From: Rotaria sordida
Taxonomy: Eukaryota; Rotifera; Eurotatoria; Philodinida; Philodinidae
NCBI GenBank assembly: GCA_905250125.1
Contig: CAJNOL010001264.1
Location: 1 to 64,000 of the forward strand
DNA length: 64,000 nt
Direction of reading: 5' to 3'
Made by a program: the position numbers and the translations under genes. Below the pieces are notes generated by a model, which saw only the letters and a program-made list of their open reading frames with translations, was not told where the DNA came from and ran no database searches. Positions 1 through 10,165 of the stretch are shown in pieces (the stretch's first letter is position 1; every line of letters begins with the position of its first letter).

Positions 1-443
1 ACATTGGATAGAAAGGGTGAGATCGAGTAAAGATATTACTTTTTTTTCTCTATACGTAAAAGTGGGTGATGAAGGTTGTTGCCTTTCACACTTTTTATTC
101 TCAATATTACATAAAAAAAAAAGTTCTCTAACAATTGGAAGAATGATTTATATATAAAGACGATCGTGCAGGTTGAGAACAAAAGTGTATGCCAATACAC
201 ACACACACACCTTTTTTTTCCTTTTTTTATGCTTCTACCTTTTATTCTAAACTGATGTAAACGTCCGTCACATCTCCTAGACAACATATAATCATCATTT
301 TTCTCTTGAAATAAATCAATACCATTTGCAAGACTTGCATATACGAGAGAGAACATTACAAATTATTTTTATATATGGACATATATATAACAAATTTCTG
401 ATTTTTTTTTTAAATTTTAGATATTGCGTTTATTTTAACAAAA
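1..443. other. Upstream region of the TPPP gene
   Basis: No coding signal that I trust. The stretch holds a short CA-type microsatellite near 198-210, several A or T runs, and a TATA-like AT stretch around 370-390. A pyrimidine-rich tract followed by AG ends at about 420, just before the TPPP start codon. This could be the 3' splice site of an intron in the 5' UTR, but no upstream exon is identified. Confidence 0.4.
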
Positions 444-1095
444 ATGGCATCAGGTGGAAACAGTGGCTTAAAAGAAGCCTTTGATAAATATTCAAGATTT
501 GGTAAAACCGAAGCACAATTAAAAGAAAAAGATATTCGAATTGATTCAAAAAATATTCAAAAAATGATGAAAGATGCAGGTATTGTTGATGGAACATATC
601 CAACACAATTACTTGATAATGATATTTCTCGTGTTCTTGGAAAACTTACTAGTGGAGGAACATATGCAAAGGGACTGTAAGTAACAAAACAATTAAATCA
701 ATTAAGTTTTATGAATATATGAATTCTAGTAAAACATTTGAATTACAAGGCTTCAAACAACTTATTGATCAAGTTGCTGCATCAAAAAAAACATCGTCTG
801 ATCAAGTTATTGCACAAATCAATTCTACAGGTGGACCAAGTTTAGCTGGTGTTACAGTAAGATATTATATTAAAATGATAATTTAAATTTTTATAGTTCT
901 TGTTATATTTAGGGTACTGCTAATAGAGGTATAACCGATCGTATGACTGATGCAAGTCAATATACAGGTTCACACAAAGAACGTTTTGATGTCGAAGGAC
1001 ATGGTAAAGGAAAAGATGGTCGTGTTGATGCTGCTAAAAATACGGGTTATGTTGGCAATTATAAAGGAGAAGGCAGTTATGATAAAACGCATTAA
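444..1095 (+). CDS. TPPP: Tubulin polymerization-promoting protein (TPPP / p25-alpha family)
   Basis: Three exons, 444-676, 730-856 and 913-1095, with GT-AG introns of 53 and 56 bases; joined they give 180 aa, within the usual size of animal TPPPs. Family members bind tubulin, promote microtubule bundling and are often linked to cilia. The N-terminal part has the p25-alpha helical core (LKEAFDKYSRFG, IDSKNIQKMMKDAGIVDG). The C-terminal part carries the most conserved family block: ITDRMTD, then YTGSHKERFD, then the glycine-rich GHGKGKDGR motif matching GxGxGxxGR, then TGYVGNYKGEGSYDKTH. The start is the first Met of the conserved N-terminus and has an A at -3. A poly-A-like AATAAT lies downstream near 1160. 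Family assignment is firm; which paralog (1, 2 or 3) cannot be said. Confidence 0.95.
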
Positions 1096-1467
1096 GTTCA
1101 ATCAAACCATTTGATCATTAAAAAAAAACCAACAAACTTTGAAACCTATAAACATATATAAATAATCATGCGCATGTGTTTTTATACAGAATATGTGTCT
1201 CATTATTGTCTATGTCATGCATTTCTTTTTTCTATAAAATAAAACTAGAAGGATTAGAATTAAACGTTTTTTGATTGATATAAATCATTTGTATTATGTT
1301 TTTTTTTGTTTTGTTTTTAAGAACAGAAATATGTCAAACTATGACGACAATTGGGTATGAATGGTTTTGTTTTGTCAATCTACATTCGAAAACAAAAAGA
1401 CGCCATCACCCATGTATTTTTTTTCTTTTTTCTATTTGGTTCTTCCGATATAAATGTCGATGCACAC

Positions 1468-1475
1468 TGACGTCA
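1468..1475. promoter_or_regulatory. CRE/ATF site TGACGTCA (distal)
   Basis: Perfect 8-bp palindrome TGACGTCA, about 790 bases upstream of the bZIP start codon. It is the consensus site of CREB/ATF dimers. Function is inferred from the match and its position. Confidence 0.45.
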
Positions 1476-1784
1476 GCAAAAAAAAGGAATATAAAAAAAA
1501 AAGAAGCATGCTCATCTATTTTCAGCATCTAGCAATGGCATACACACACACACGCATCTGTTCTCCTACTTTATATATATTCGCAAAAGGGGAAGCGTTG
1601 TTTCTTTTTCTTGTTCTGTTAGTCATGACATCTATTCTTTTTTTCTTTCGATAAGAATTAACTCTCTTCTCTTAAAAAACAGAATTAAAAAAAAATATAT
1701 ATATTTGTGTTCTCTTCCTATTCTTATTCTACATAATTGAGAGGTAAGTCATAATAGATAAAAATGTTGTCTTAAGCGACAACA

Positions 1785-1792
1785 TGACGTCA
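1785..1792. promoter_or_regulatory. CRE/ATF site TGACGTCA (proximal)
   Basis: Second perfect TGACGTCA, 317 bases after the first and about 470 bases upstream of the bZIP start codon. Two exact copies of this GC-containing octamer in very AT-rich DNA next to an ATF/Fos-type gene suggest autoregulation. A related TAAGTCAT lies at about 1744. Confidence 0.45.
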
Positions 1793-2261
1793 TTTATGTA
1801 GACAAATAGAAAGATAATATCTCTAGTTAGACGATGACACCATACATTAATGTTTGAAAATAATAACTTAAATTGATTTTTCAAAGAATATTAACAGTGA
1901 GTAATCATACTATATATATTTAATATATGTATGATATGAATCTTAGAAAAATAAGTAAATAATAAACATAGACATCAAAATATAATGATAAAACGTTGCT
2001 GCAATGTATGGAAATTTTCGAGTGCTTTATATTTGCGTAGTTAATTTTACTTTTTCACTCATAAGTTGCCTTACGGCATTTGGTACTGTATATACAATTT
2101 TTCTCTTCGTTTTTCTTTCTTTTTTTTGTTTTTGTTCTTTCTCTGCTTCTTTTTTCTATTTTATTTTATTGGGAAAAAACCAACTCTCTCTATTTGACGA
2201 GCTTATTTTTCATTCTGTTTTAGTTACTATTCAAGCTGTGTCAATCAATAAATTGTCATAA

Positions 2262-3290
2262 ATGCTTTCTAAATTTGATAGTGTCGATTCAATAGTTCAT
2301 TATTTACGAGAATCTACGTTATCATCATCAGTAGTTAATTCAACGACAACAAATTTTGATTTCAATAATAATAAATTCAAATCATCAAAAGAAAAAAATT
2401 TAACAAATCCGATGAATATTAAACCTACCCCTGCTGTTACTTTACAACCACAGTTACCAGGAGATATACAAATCTTACCAAAAGGTCGTGTAAGGTAAAA
2501 AGATTAAATTATATTAAATATTTAAATAATTTTTTTTTTCTCTTATTTATGACTTAGATATGGACCAGTAACAGTTAATCCACGTAAACAACCATCAAAA
2601 ACATTATATACTGGTCGTCGTTCAAAATATGAAGTTTTATCAGGTGATGAAGAAGAAAAACGTCGTGATCGTCGTGAACGTAATCGTGTAGCAGCAACCA
2701 AATGTCGTGAAAAACGTGAAAATGTTTTAAATCGTCTTGAAAAGGAACATACAAAAGAATTACATATTCAAGAACGTCTTTCTAAAATGGTTGAAGCTTT
2801 AGAACAAAAAAAAAATGATCTTGAAACATTTATAACAAATCATTTCAATGAATGTTCATTAATAAATAATTTACCATCATCAACACAATCATCAATGATC
2901 TTTGGTGACACAGCATTTCTCTCATCAATTATTGATACTCCACCACCACCACCACTGCCATCTATTCAAGAACCAATTCTTCATCATGATGACGAAGAAT
3001 TGAGTCATATTCTTGATCCCGAACCAATATTAACAAATTCTGCTTATAATACTGATGATTCAAATTCATTATTAATTCCACAACAAGAATTACAGACAAT
3101 AACAATGACAAGTGGTAGTCTTGAACAACTTATAAATAATTTACAATCACCAACAATATCAATGGAAAATAGTAATAATCATTCAATATTATTTAATTCA
3201 GCTAGTGGTTCATCATGTGCTAAACAACATTCAAATTCAAGTGAAGATGATTCATTACCACCAACGCGTACAAATCCTTGTGTTTATTAA
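2262..3290 (+). CDS. bZIP transcription factor, Fos/ATF3/JDP2-like
   Basis: Two exons, 2262-2494 and 2558-3290, separated by a 63-base intron; 321 aa. A stop codon directly precedes the ATG in frame, fixing the start unless there is an upstream spliced exon. The basic region, about residues 112-133, contains RRERNRVAATKCR, the Fos/ATF3-type N-x2-A-A-x2-C-R signature that contacts DNA, preceded by an acidic EEE. Leucines at 138, 152, 159 and 166 fit the heptad register of a zipper. The rest is serine/asparagine-rich with a poly-proline patch (PPPPPP) and acidic stretches, as in Fos-type activation regions. Expected to dimerise with Jun/ATF partners on AP-1 or CRE sites and to respond to stress or growth signals. 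Fos, ATF3 and JDP2 cannot be separated from this sequence alone. Confidence 0.88.
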
Positions 3291-4439
3291 ATATTTACAA
3301 GTTGGTGATGCATCTAAAACTAACACAATATTCTCATTCAATTTAATTTCTCTCTTTTTTCTTTCTAGTCTTTCTCTCATTTGTCGCAATTGTCTATGTG
3401 CTTTTTCTTTTACATACGTTTCGTCTTAAACATGATTATCATGGCTAGCCATTGTGTGACTATATTAACATCCGAAATTAATCAACTAGTTCTTGTGTGA
3501 TTTTTGTTTCTATATATATATATTATTCAAAATGTTTTGCCTGTCTTTTCGTTTGTTTATATTTATACAACATATATATCACCAATGAAAGATGAATACA
3601 AAAATGATAATCTATTCATAAGAGTTTTTTTTTTCAAAGAATAGAATTGATACATTATCATTGAGGATTAATTTCAGTATATGTTGTTAAGATAGAAATG
3701 TTCAAATTTAATCAAAACTTGAAATTAATATTGAAGTTTTCTGTATATATTCAATAATATCTATCATGATTTTTATAAATTAATTGATATAAAATAAATC
3801 ACTAGGTTTTTTTTTAATATTAATTATTGATAATTTAATATACTCAAAGGTTCAATAATAAAGATACATTGTCAAATATTTATTTTACCTCAATCGACAT
3901 TAATTATGATGCGAAAAAAAATGTCTAAATTAAGTATAATCTGAGTTATTGCAATAATTCATAGTATAAATAAATAAAATTCTCTATGTAAATATTTTTT
4001 TCTCATGTCATATTGATACTTTGTAAAGTTAAAGTCATAAGCAGTTAAGATCTAGTTCAACATTGATCTTTAAAAAAAAGAAAATAGCAGCTCATATTCT
4101 CTGAGTTTTAATCAGAAATAATTAATTCAAACGAGTAAAATTTATTTTTAAATTGTATTAAATTTATTGTAGCTTTCAAAAGAAATTAAAATTTGAATTT
4201 AGTCTATAGAGAAATCTTTAATTCTCTCTATAAACAATATTAAATACATCATTATTTCTGTTTCTTCTCGGGAAAATTTAAAATAAACAATAGCATAACA
4301 TCATGTTCTATATTTGATGAAAGAGTAGAATTCAGTTTGTTGAGGTCAATTAAATTTATCCACAACAAGAGAATTTATATTTCAATATTATAATACGTGT
4401 TCCAACCGTATTAGAGAAGAGTCATAGTCGAGCAGGATT
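3291..4439. other. Intergenic AT-rich region
   Basis: Likely bZIP 3' UTR (several AATAAA-like words around 3780-3800 and 3970) followed by AT-rich sequence. I see no coding signal or obvious repeat. Confidence 0.5.
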
Positions 4440-6500
4440 ACGCTTTATTCTAAGCTAAATATCTCACTTTTGGTTTCATCTTTGCCTTCATTTCCACTCT
4501 TATTCTCAGTCTTTCCAGTTTGTGTTAAAACTAACACTGGGATTAATATTTCAACTTCAGCAATGATGATGATGATCGTAAAATATTTGACTTTCTTAGT
4601 TCAAAACAACTGTGGTCACTTTTTAATGTATCATATTATTATTTCTATTTTTCTCCTTATCCAATTCACATAGCTTTCTTATTTATGCATTGTTAGCCTT
4701 ACTGATGACCTAACTGATAAGTTATGATTGTTCTATTTCTTTTTCTGTGATAACTCCAGACAAGAAAATAGTCGCGTCTTTTTTCTGTCTATATCATACA
4801 GAAAAAAGGGAAAGAATTTATCGTATCGTTCAAAACAACTACAATTATAGCTTTTTCTTTTTCTCTTTCTCTCTCCATCTTTATTCAACTATAAGAATTG
4901 ACGAGATCAATGACAATATTTATTTTACTGAACAAAACTATCAAAAAGGTGAATATTCATTTCATTGATATCTCTCAATATTGATTTTATTCAAAATAGA
5001 CACAGAAGAAATCTAATAATTTGTGCTTTAACTATTGTCTCTACAAAAATTGGTTTAGCAATGAAGAATCAGATATACAAATATATGGGAAGTACTCTGA
5101 GTATGTTCATTATATTCATAATCCATTGTGCACTGAAAGACACAAGAGCAAGTGGCTCTTTTTTTTTCAAAACATGCTTACAGATCCAATGCGTGATTAT
5201 ACACTGGCTGTACGCTGTTGGTTTTATTATTCGATCTGTACATATTCATGAACTATAAGCGATGTATATCTTTCTATACTTTGCATAGATCATCAGTTCT
5301 ATGTCTCTTACATCACCTGTGATGATACAGGCATATGGCCCCCACTCTTGATAATGATGCTTCTTATTTGTTTTTACCCTACTTGTTATGTCGTATTGTT
5401 CGACAACTACAGAATATCTTTGTTCTTTTGTCACTGATAGTTACAACTAATTGGCTTTTGACTCGTTGTTGCAATAATATTTATCGTCTATTTCTTTGTT
5501 TGGCAATTTGTTTGTCTTATTTATAAATGGCTTCATCAGGATTTACCTTATCTTTCTTTTACTCTTCATCAAAAAGCAACTTGTTTATCTATGGAATTTT
5601 TGGCATTTATAATATACGATGTTGTATTGCGACTTCTGTCCACATGTATCGGTTTTGCTCTCATCTGACTAATGTCTGTTATAAACATGTAAGTTTATAT
5701 AAGTGATTTTTATTTCTTTGGTAGTCAAACATTCTTTTCACAATAACATTACAAACATTGCTAGTATGGATCATTTGAAAAATAATTGATCGCTTAAGAT
5801 CTAAAGATACTCACATCCAAATACAGATTTGAGATACTTTGTATAATCTGTACAATGTTCATTTGTTATCGTAATATATAGATCGTCGAAAATCTACTTT
5901 TTTCTGTCATCAACATAATCGAGAATACTTTACAAGAACAAAAAACTCTCACCTTTTTCGTATATCTTAAGCCGACGATCGGTGAAGAAATATACATGAA
6001 TACAAACTAAAAATTTTCTATAATCTTCAATCTATAAGAATATTTTATTTGTGTCAAAATACATCTCGTAAGATGAACTTATGCACACTTTTTGTTATTT
6101 ACAAGACATCCTTACATAGAAACAGCAGGCATTTACATCAGATGTTAGGTGAAGGATGGAATATCGTAATAGATAACATAATACAGTTGGAAAAATGCAT
6201 GAGTTATTACATCAAAGAATACACTAGGCAAACTACCTGACAAAACACATGTAAAGAAAGAAAGAGAACGAACATATATGGATAATATTCTTAACATATT
6301 TCTGTCTTATGGCACATCTTTACACTACATGATAATAAATAACAAGAGTGATAAAACACTATCGTCAAACTAAATATTTCTCTCTGGAAAAAATTCTGCA
6401 TAAAGTAAAATGTATCTTATAAGCAGCTTTCTGTTCGTTTTCAAGATTTGAGAGCGATTTGTTAGAAAACTATAATCTTTTGAATTTTGATATCTTTTGA
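4440..6500. other. Ambiguous region with fragmentary hydrophobic open frames
   Basis: This stretch is slightly richer in G and C than its surroundings and holds several 60-100 codon open frames rich in hydrophobic residues (4470-4673, 4965-5258 and the overlapping 5021-5251, 5335-5526). None shows a motif I can name, and they shift frame. It may be the decayed upstream part of the receptor-like relic at 6.5-7.3 kb, or chance. Confidence 0.2.
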
Positions 6501-7343
6501 ATGAATCCATTCTTTTCTTCTTGTTCATACAAACAAGACTTTTGTAATTCTTTTTTTTTTCAAAATAGTGTCACATGTTTGCATCCAAAATGCTGTGCGT
6601 ATGACCCAATAACGGAAACACTGATAAACACTATGTTATTTGATTATCCAACGGCTCCATGTGGATATTATTGCGTATGTGATACTAACGATGATGTGGA
6701 AAATGAGAACGCGTGTAATCTGCTTATTAGATGGGGTGACTTTTTTTGGTTTCGATCTTTTATTATTATTTGTTATACCTACCAATTCTTCGATTACAAT
6801 AAGAGCATGCACAGCGATCGGCTGCATAATCAGTGTACAACTTGGTGATCTATGCACTAATTTTCTGCGTCCCGATAGTGATTCTAATGATTTGCCGACT
6901 ATGTCTCTTCTAACGATTGCTGTCTCTGCTTACGCTATTGCTGTTAATACCATCATTGAATATTCAAACCTTGGCTGTGAGCAGGCTTACCGATTAGGGG
7001 GGGGGGGGGGCTAGCTCCCCGCAAAATTTTAAAACACGTACGACTTTCTGGCAAAATTTAAAGAACTTTCTGCGAAACTTTTGAAAGTTTTCTCAAAAAC
7101 TGCGTCAAAAATCTAGTTTTTAAGCTTTCTGTGCCATTTTTCTGACAGAAAGTCAAACAAAAACATCTTTTACTGATGAAATCTGGCAGAAAGTCTGTAA
7201 TTTTAGTACTTTCTGCTTGCTTATGCCAGAAAGTCATATGAAGGCACTTTCTGCCAAAATTTTTGGACTTTCTGCCAAATTTTTAGCCCCCTCCACTTTT
7301 CAAAACAATCGGGAACCATGGCTGTGAGGATCTGTGGAAATGA
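6501..7343 (+). pseudogene. Possible Cys-loop (pentameric ligand-gated channel) receptor relic, interrupted by an insertion
   Basis: Frame 6640-6981 encodes two hydrophobic segments. One ends in LLLLFVIP, like the end of TM1 (FYLP/FCLP in nicotinic and 5-HT3 receptors). It is followed by a TM2-like stretch, RPDSDS-x2-LP (compare PxTSxxxP before TM3), and a TM3-like hydrophobic run. The P-to-P spacing (30 residues) is close to that of Cys-loop receptors (28). Upstream, in a different frame, HPKCCAYDP at about 6585-6610 resembles the vicinal-cysteine C loop of nicotinic subunits. Frames do not join without a shift, and there is no clear intron. A 337-bp insertion interrupts the 3' part. Skipping it, the frame continues only a few codons (E-D-L-W-K) to a stop at 7341-7343. 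This is a remote resemblance judged by eye and could be another multi-pass membrane protein. Confidence 0.3.
6982..7318. mobile_element. 337-bp non-autonomous insertion (MITE-like) with 10-bp target duplication
   Basis: TGGCTGTGAG occurs at 6972-6981 and again at 7319-7328, exactly flanking 337 bases of different composition. The ends share an imperfect inverted CCGATT/AATCGG block (6990-6995 and near 7306-7311). Inside is a run of 14 G (6997-7010) and at least seven copies, in both orientations, of a word like ACTTTCTGCCAAA. Target duplications of 9-11 bp are typical of Mutator-like elements. No transposase is present. The duplication is directly seen; the superfamily is inferred. Confidence 0.65.
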
Positions 7344-7820
7344 AGGAAAAATTTTTGTTATAATTTTTGATACTTTGTTCTTCATAACTCATTGATGAAA
7401 TAAACACTTCACGGTTCAATATTTTTGTGGTTTATACCAAGAAGAAAAAGTTGAATTTTTAATTACCAATGGTTGCTATTTAACACTTCCAGCTTTTTTT
7501 TGATTACATAATAAATTCGAATTCTTATGGATAATCTTTACGATTTTCGTCGTTAGAGAGAACAACAATGATGTTTTTTGCTAGTGAATTGACCATATGT
7601 ATTGTGCGAACTTTCGCGAAAAGTATGATAGAAATGAGCATAATGTCTTTAAAGAGAGCTATTCGTTAGATACTAAAGGACAATAGAAATTACAGAAATC
7701 AATGTTTGTCTAAGTATCCTTTGACGACATATTATAGTTTTATCGTGTTGTCAGTAAAAGCATTTGTTTGCTTTATGTCAGATTTATGTTGAGAGGAATT
7801 TTCAAATTTAAAACAGAAAC
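7344..7820. other. Intergenic, nothing recognised
   Basis: AT-rich sequence without coding signal. No repeat or motif stands out. Confidence 0.5.
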
Positions 7821-7822
7821 TA

Positions 7823-8737
7823 CTTAGGACATACCAAAAGTCTTTACGATGCTATATCAATTTTTCATAGAATGCTTGCAGAAATTTTCTTTTTTTTATG
7901 TAGTGATAGAGAAAATGATGCTCTATTTTTCTATGCTATTTGATCAATCTTCGATTAATACCGTAATAATAAAATTTCGATAAGAACTGTTTTTGTGTAA
8001 AACTAAACTAACAGATGAGGCAGATTAAATGTTTCAATCATTCAATACATTGTATTAAAAAACAAAATATACCACAAGATGCAGCGTGAAAAGCTCTACA
8101 ACTTATAAAGAATAGTTTATTTTATATATGAAATAAGAAAAACAGAATTTCTCTTCGCATGATTTTTTCAGGGCGGTGAAAATTGATCGCACAAAATTTT
8201 GGTTCCTTTGATGAGAAATACACAATTAAAATAAGCATTACTTGGTAGATTATAGAGCTTTTCATACTGTATTTTGTGATGTATTTTGTTTTTTTAAAAT
8301 AAAAGATGTCAGGTGACAAAAAGATGAAACAAGAAAAAATGAATTCGTCTTCTACCAAAAAGATATCGTTTTCGTACGATTGAAAATTGATCGCTCAAAA
8401 TTTTGTTCATTTTGAAAACAAAAAATACAACTATTAAAAAACAGCGGTCTTATATAAATTGTAGAGCTTTTCATGCTGCATCTTGTGGTATATTTTGTTT
8501 TTTAATACAATGTATTGAATGATTGAAACATTTAATCTGCCTCATCCATTAGTTAAGTTTTCCACAAAAAACAGTTCTTATCGAAATTTTATTATTATGA
8601 TAGTAATCGAAGATTGATCAAATAGCATAGAAAAATAGAGCATCATTTTTTCTATCACTACATAAAAAAAGAAAATTTCTTCAAGCATTCTATAAAAAAT
8701 TGATATAGCATCGTAAAGACTTTTGGTATGCCCTAAG
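7823..8737. mobile_element. 915-bp foldback element with about 280-bp inverted arms
   Basis: Left arm 7823-8105 and right arm 8459-8737 are near-perfect inverted copies. For example CTTAGGACATACC at the left end matches GGTATGCCCTAAG at the right end, and the CAATCATTCAATACATTG block is mirrored at about 8036 and 8510. TA dinucleotides flank both ends (7821-7822, 8738-8739), fitting a Tc1/mariner-type TA target. The roughly 350-base spacer contains shortened variants of the arm motif (AGAGCTTTTCAT). No coding capacity. Confidence 0.75.
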
Positions 8738-8739
8738 TA

Positions 8740-9270
8740 TTTGAGTAGAATAGAGTTTTCAAAAAAAATGACTAAAATTGTTTTTTCCTAAATTTTATAT
8801 TGTATGCTAGGAGTGTATTTTATTTATCAAGAAAAAACCAATTCAGATAAATCTGTTATTTCTTTTAAATTATTTTAGTTTATATTCTCAAATTATTGAC
8901 AAATGTAAAGAACAATAAACTATGATTAACAAAGCAAGTACATTATAATATACTTATCATTGAAATATGCTAAAATCGAATTCACTTATTTTACATACAG
9001 TAATTTCGTTTTTTTCTTGAATGATAAAGTAAGTGAATCATGTGCTAACTTAACAATGGCTGTTCCAACGAATTATTACCTGCTTTTGTATGATTTTTCT
9101 TTTTTTGTTGAACGCTTCAGGGAAAAAACATTATCTATCATTAGACTAGAACGCATCTTGATGAAATTCGAACTAAAACTGTAAACAATTGAAAAAAACA
9201 ATGTAGAATGAAGATAATGGTTTGTGAATTGTTCAGAATAACATATTATAATATTCTTTTTTTATCTAGC
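8740..9270. other. Intergenic AT-rich region
   Basis: No coding signal. The open frame at 8960-9184 is AT-rich and shows no conserved features. Confidence 0.4.
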
Positions 9271-9560
9271 ATCTGCTGTTGAATCACTTATTGTTAATGA
9301 TAAAAATAAACTTATTGAATTGAATAAGAAACTCAACCGAGAAATAATTTCTTTTAATTATTCAAAAGAAACGATTGAAATTAATATGTATAGTTTTTGT
9401 AAATTATATAGAAAAAATTCAATTAGATTATGAGGATATTATTTAAACTTGATGATTTTAAAAAACAATTAGCTAATATACAAACATCAATCGTTGAACT
9501 CGAAGCCTGGTATAGTCATATAAGTAAAAGACAAAAGCAGAAAATCATATTATTATAGAA
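9271..9560 (+). pseudogene. Degenerate coding fragment, helical/coiled-coil, family unknown
   Basis: After a TTTTATCTAG acceptor-like site at about 9270, one frame reads as charged helical protein (SAVESLIVNDKNKLIELNKK). A second frame then continues (LDDFKKQLANIQTSIVELEA) with an in-frame stop before it and more after it. The amino-acid make-up (K, E, L, N, I) resembles the real exons of this window, unlike random AT-rich DNA. I read it as a dead exon fragment; no start, stop or domain can be assigned. Confidence 0.3.
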
Positions 9561-9780
9561 ATTACAATATTTAGATAATCATCGAAATCAATAACGCAAA
9601 AATAATTCATTTTTTTCTTTTGTTTTTCGTCTGGAAAAGAAAAAAAATTATATTTGTTCATTTTTTCTTTATTCACCATTAAGAATTACGTCATGTTTAT
9701 TTTGGTTTGATTAAAATAAAAACTCAAACAAGATCCAGTAATTTTCATAAAATGCATCAATATCATAAAGATATATGATT

Positions 9781-10165
9781 GCAGCTGAAGAACTTGATAT
9801 GAAAGTGTTTGTTTTATTTTGATGAAACAATGACAATAGTTTTTATCAATTTGACGTATTAATCTTCATTCATGTGTTTTATCACCATGAGAAACCGATT
9901 TACAAAAAATTCAACAACAAATTTGTCATACAATTGACTTTTGATATATTTGTCAAAGTAGCACAAAATTTTAAAAACAAATAATAAAGAAAAAGACGAT
10001 GATATATATGAAACATGTCATATATTTGATAAATATGGTATTAGTTATGTTAGTGTTGCTCAACTGAAGCATCTTATACTTTCATTGAATGAATAACTTG
10101 TAGAAGGAGTTCACGAATTAACATATAAAGCTGATATTGATGTTGATGAATAATTTGTATCTAAC
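9781..10165 (+). pseudogene. Calmodulin-like EF-hand pseudogene
   Basis: Conceptual translation follows calmodulin along its length with many changes. IAAEELDMKVFVLF parallels the first helix of EF-hand 1 and is followed by two stops. Around 10000-10090 DDDIYETCHIFDKYG and then YVSVAQLKHLILSLNE parallel EF-hand 3. KADIDVDE followed by a stop and FV parallels EF-hand 4, with part of the loop lost. At least four in-frame stops and one frameshift near 9990 make it non-functional. No introns are evident, so it may be a retrocopy, but no poly-A tail or target duplication is clear. EF-hand 1 and 2 loop residues are mostly lost. Confidence 0.6.

Larger units (their letters stand above)
1096..2261. 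other. Intergenic region between TPPP and the bZIP gene
   Basis: Low-complexity, T-rich sequence with no conserved coding signal. Short open frames here (for example 1296-1532 and 2004-2261) are made of T-rich stretches and look like chance. It probably holds the TPPP 3' UTR and the promoter and 5' UTR of the bZIP gene, including two palindromic CRE/ATF sites listed separately. Confidence 0.5.
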
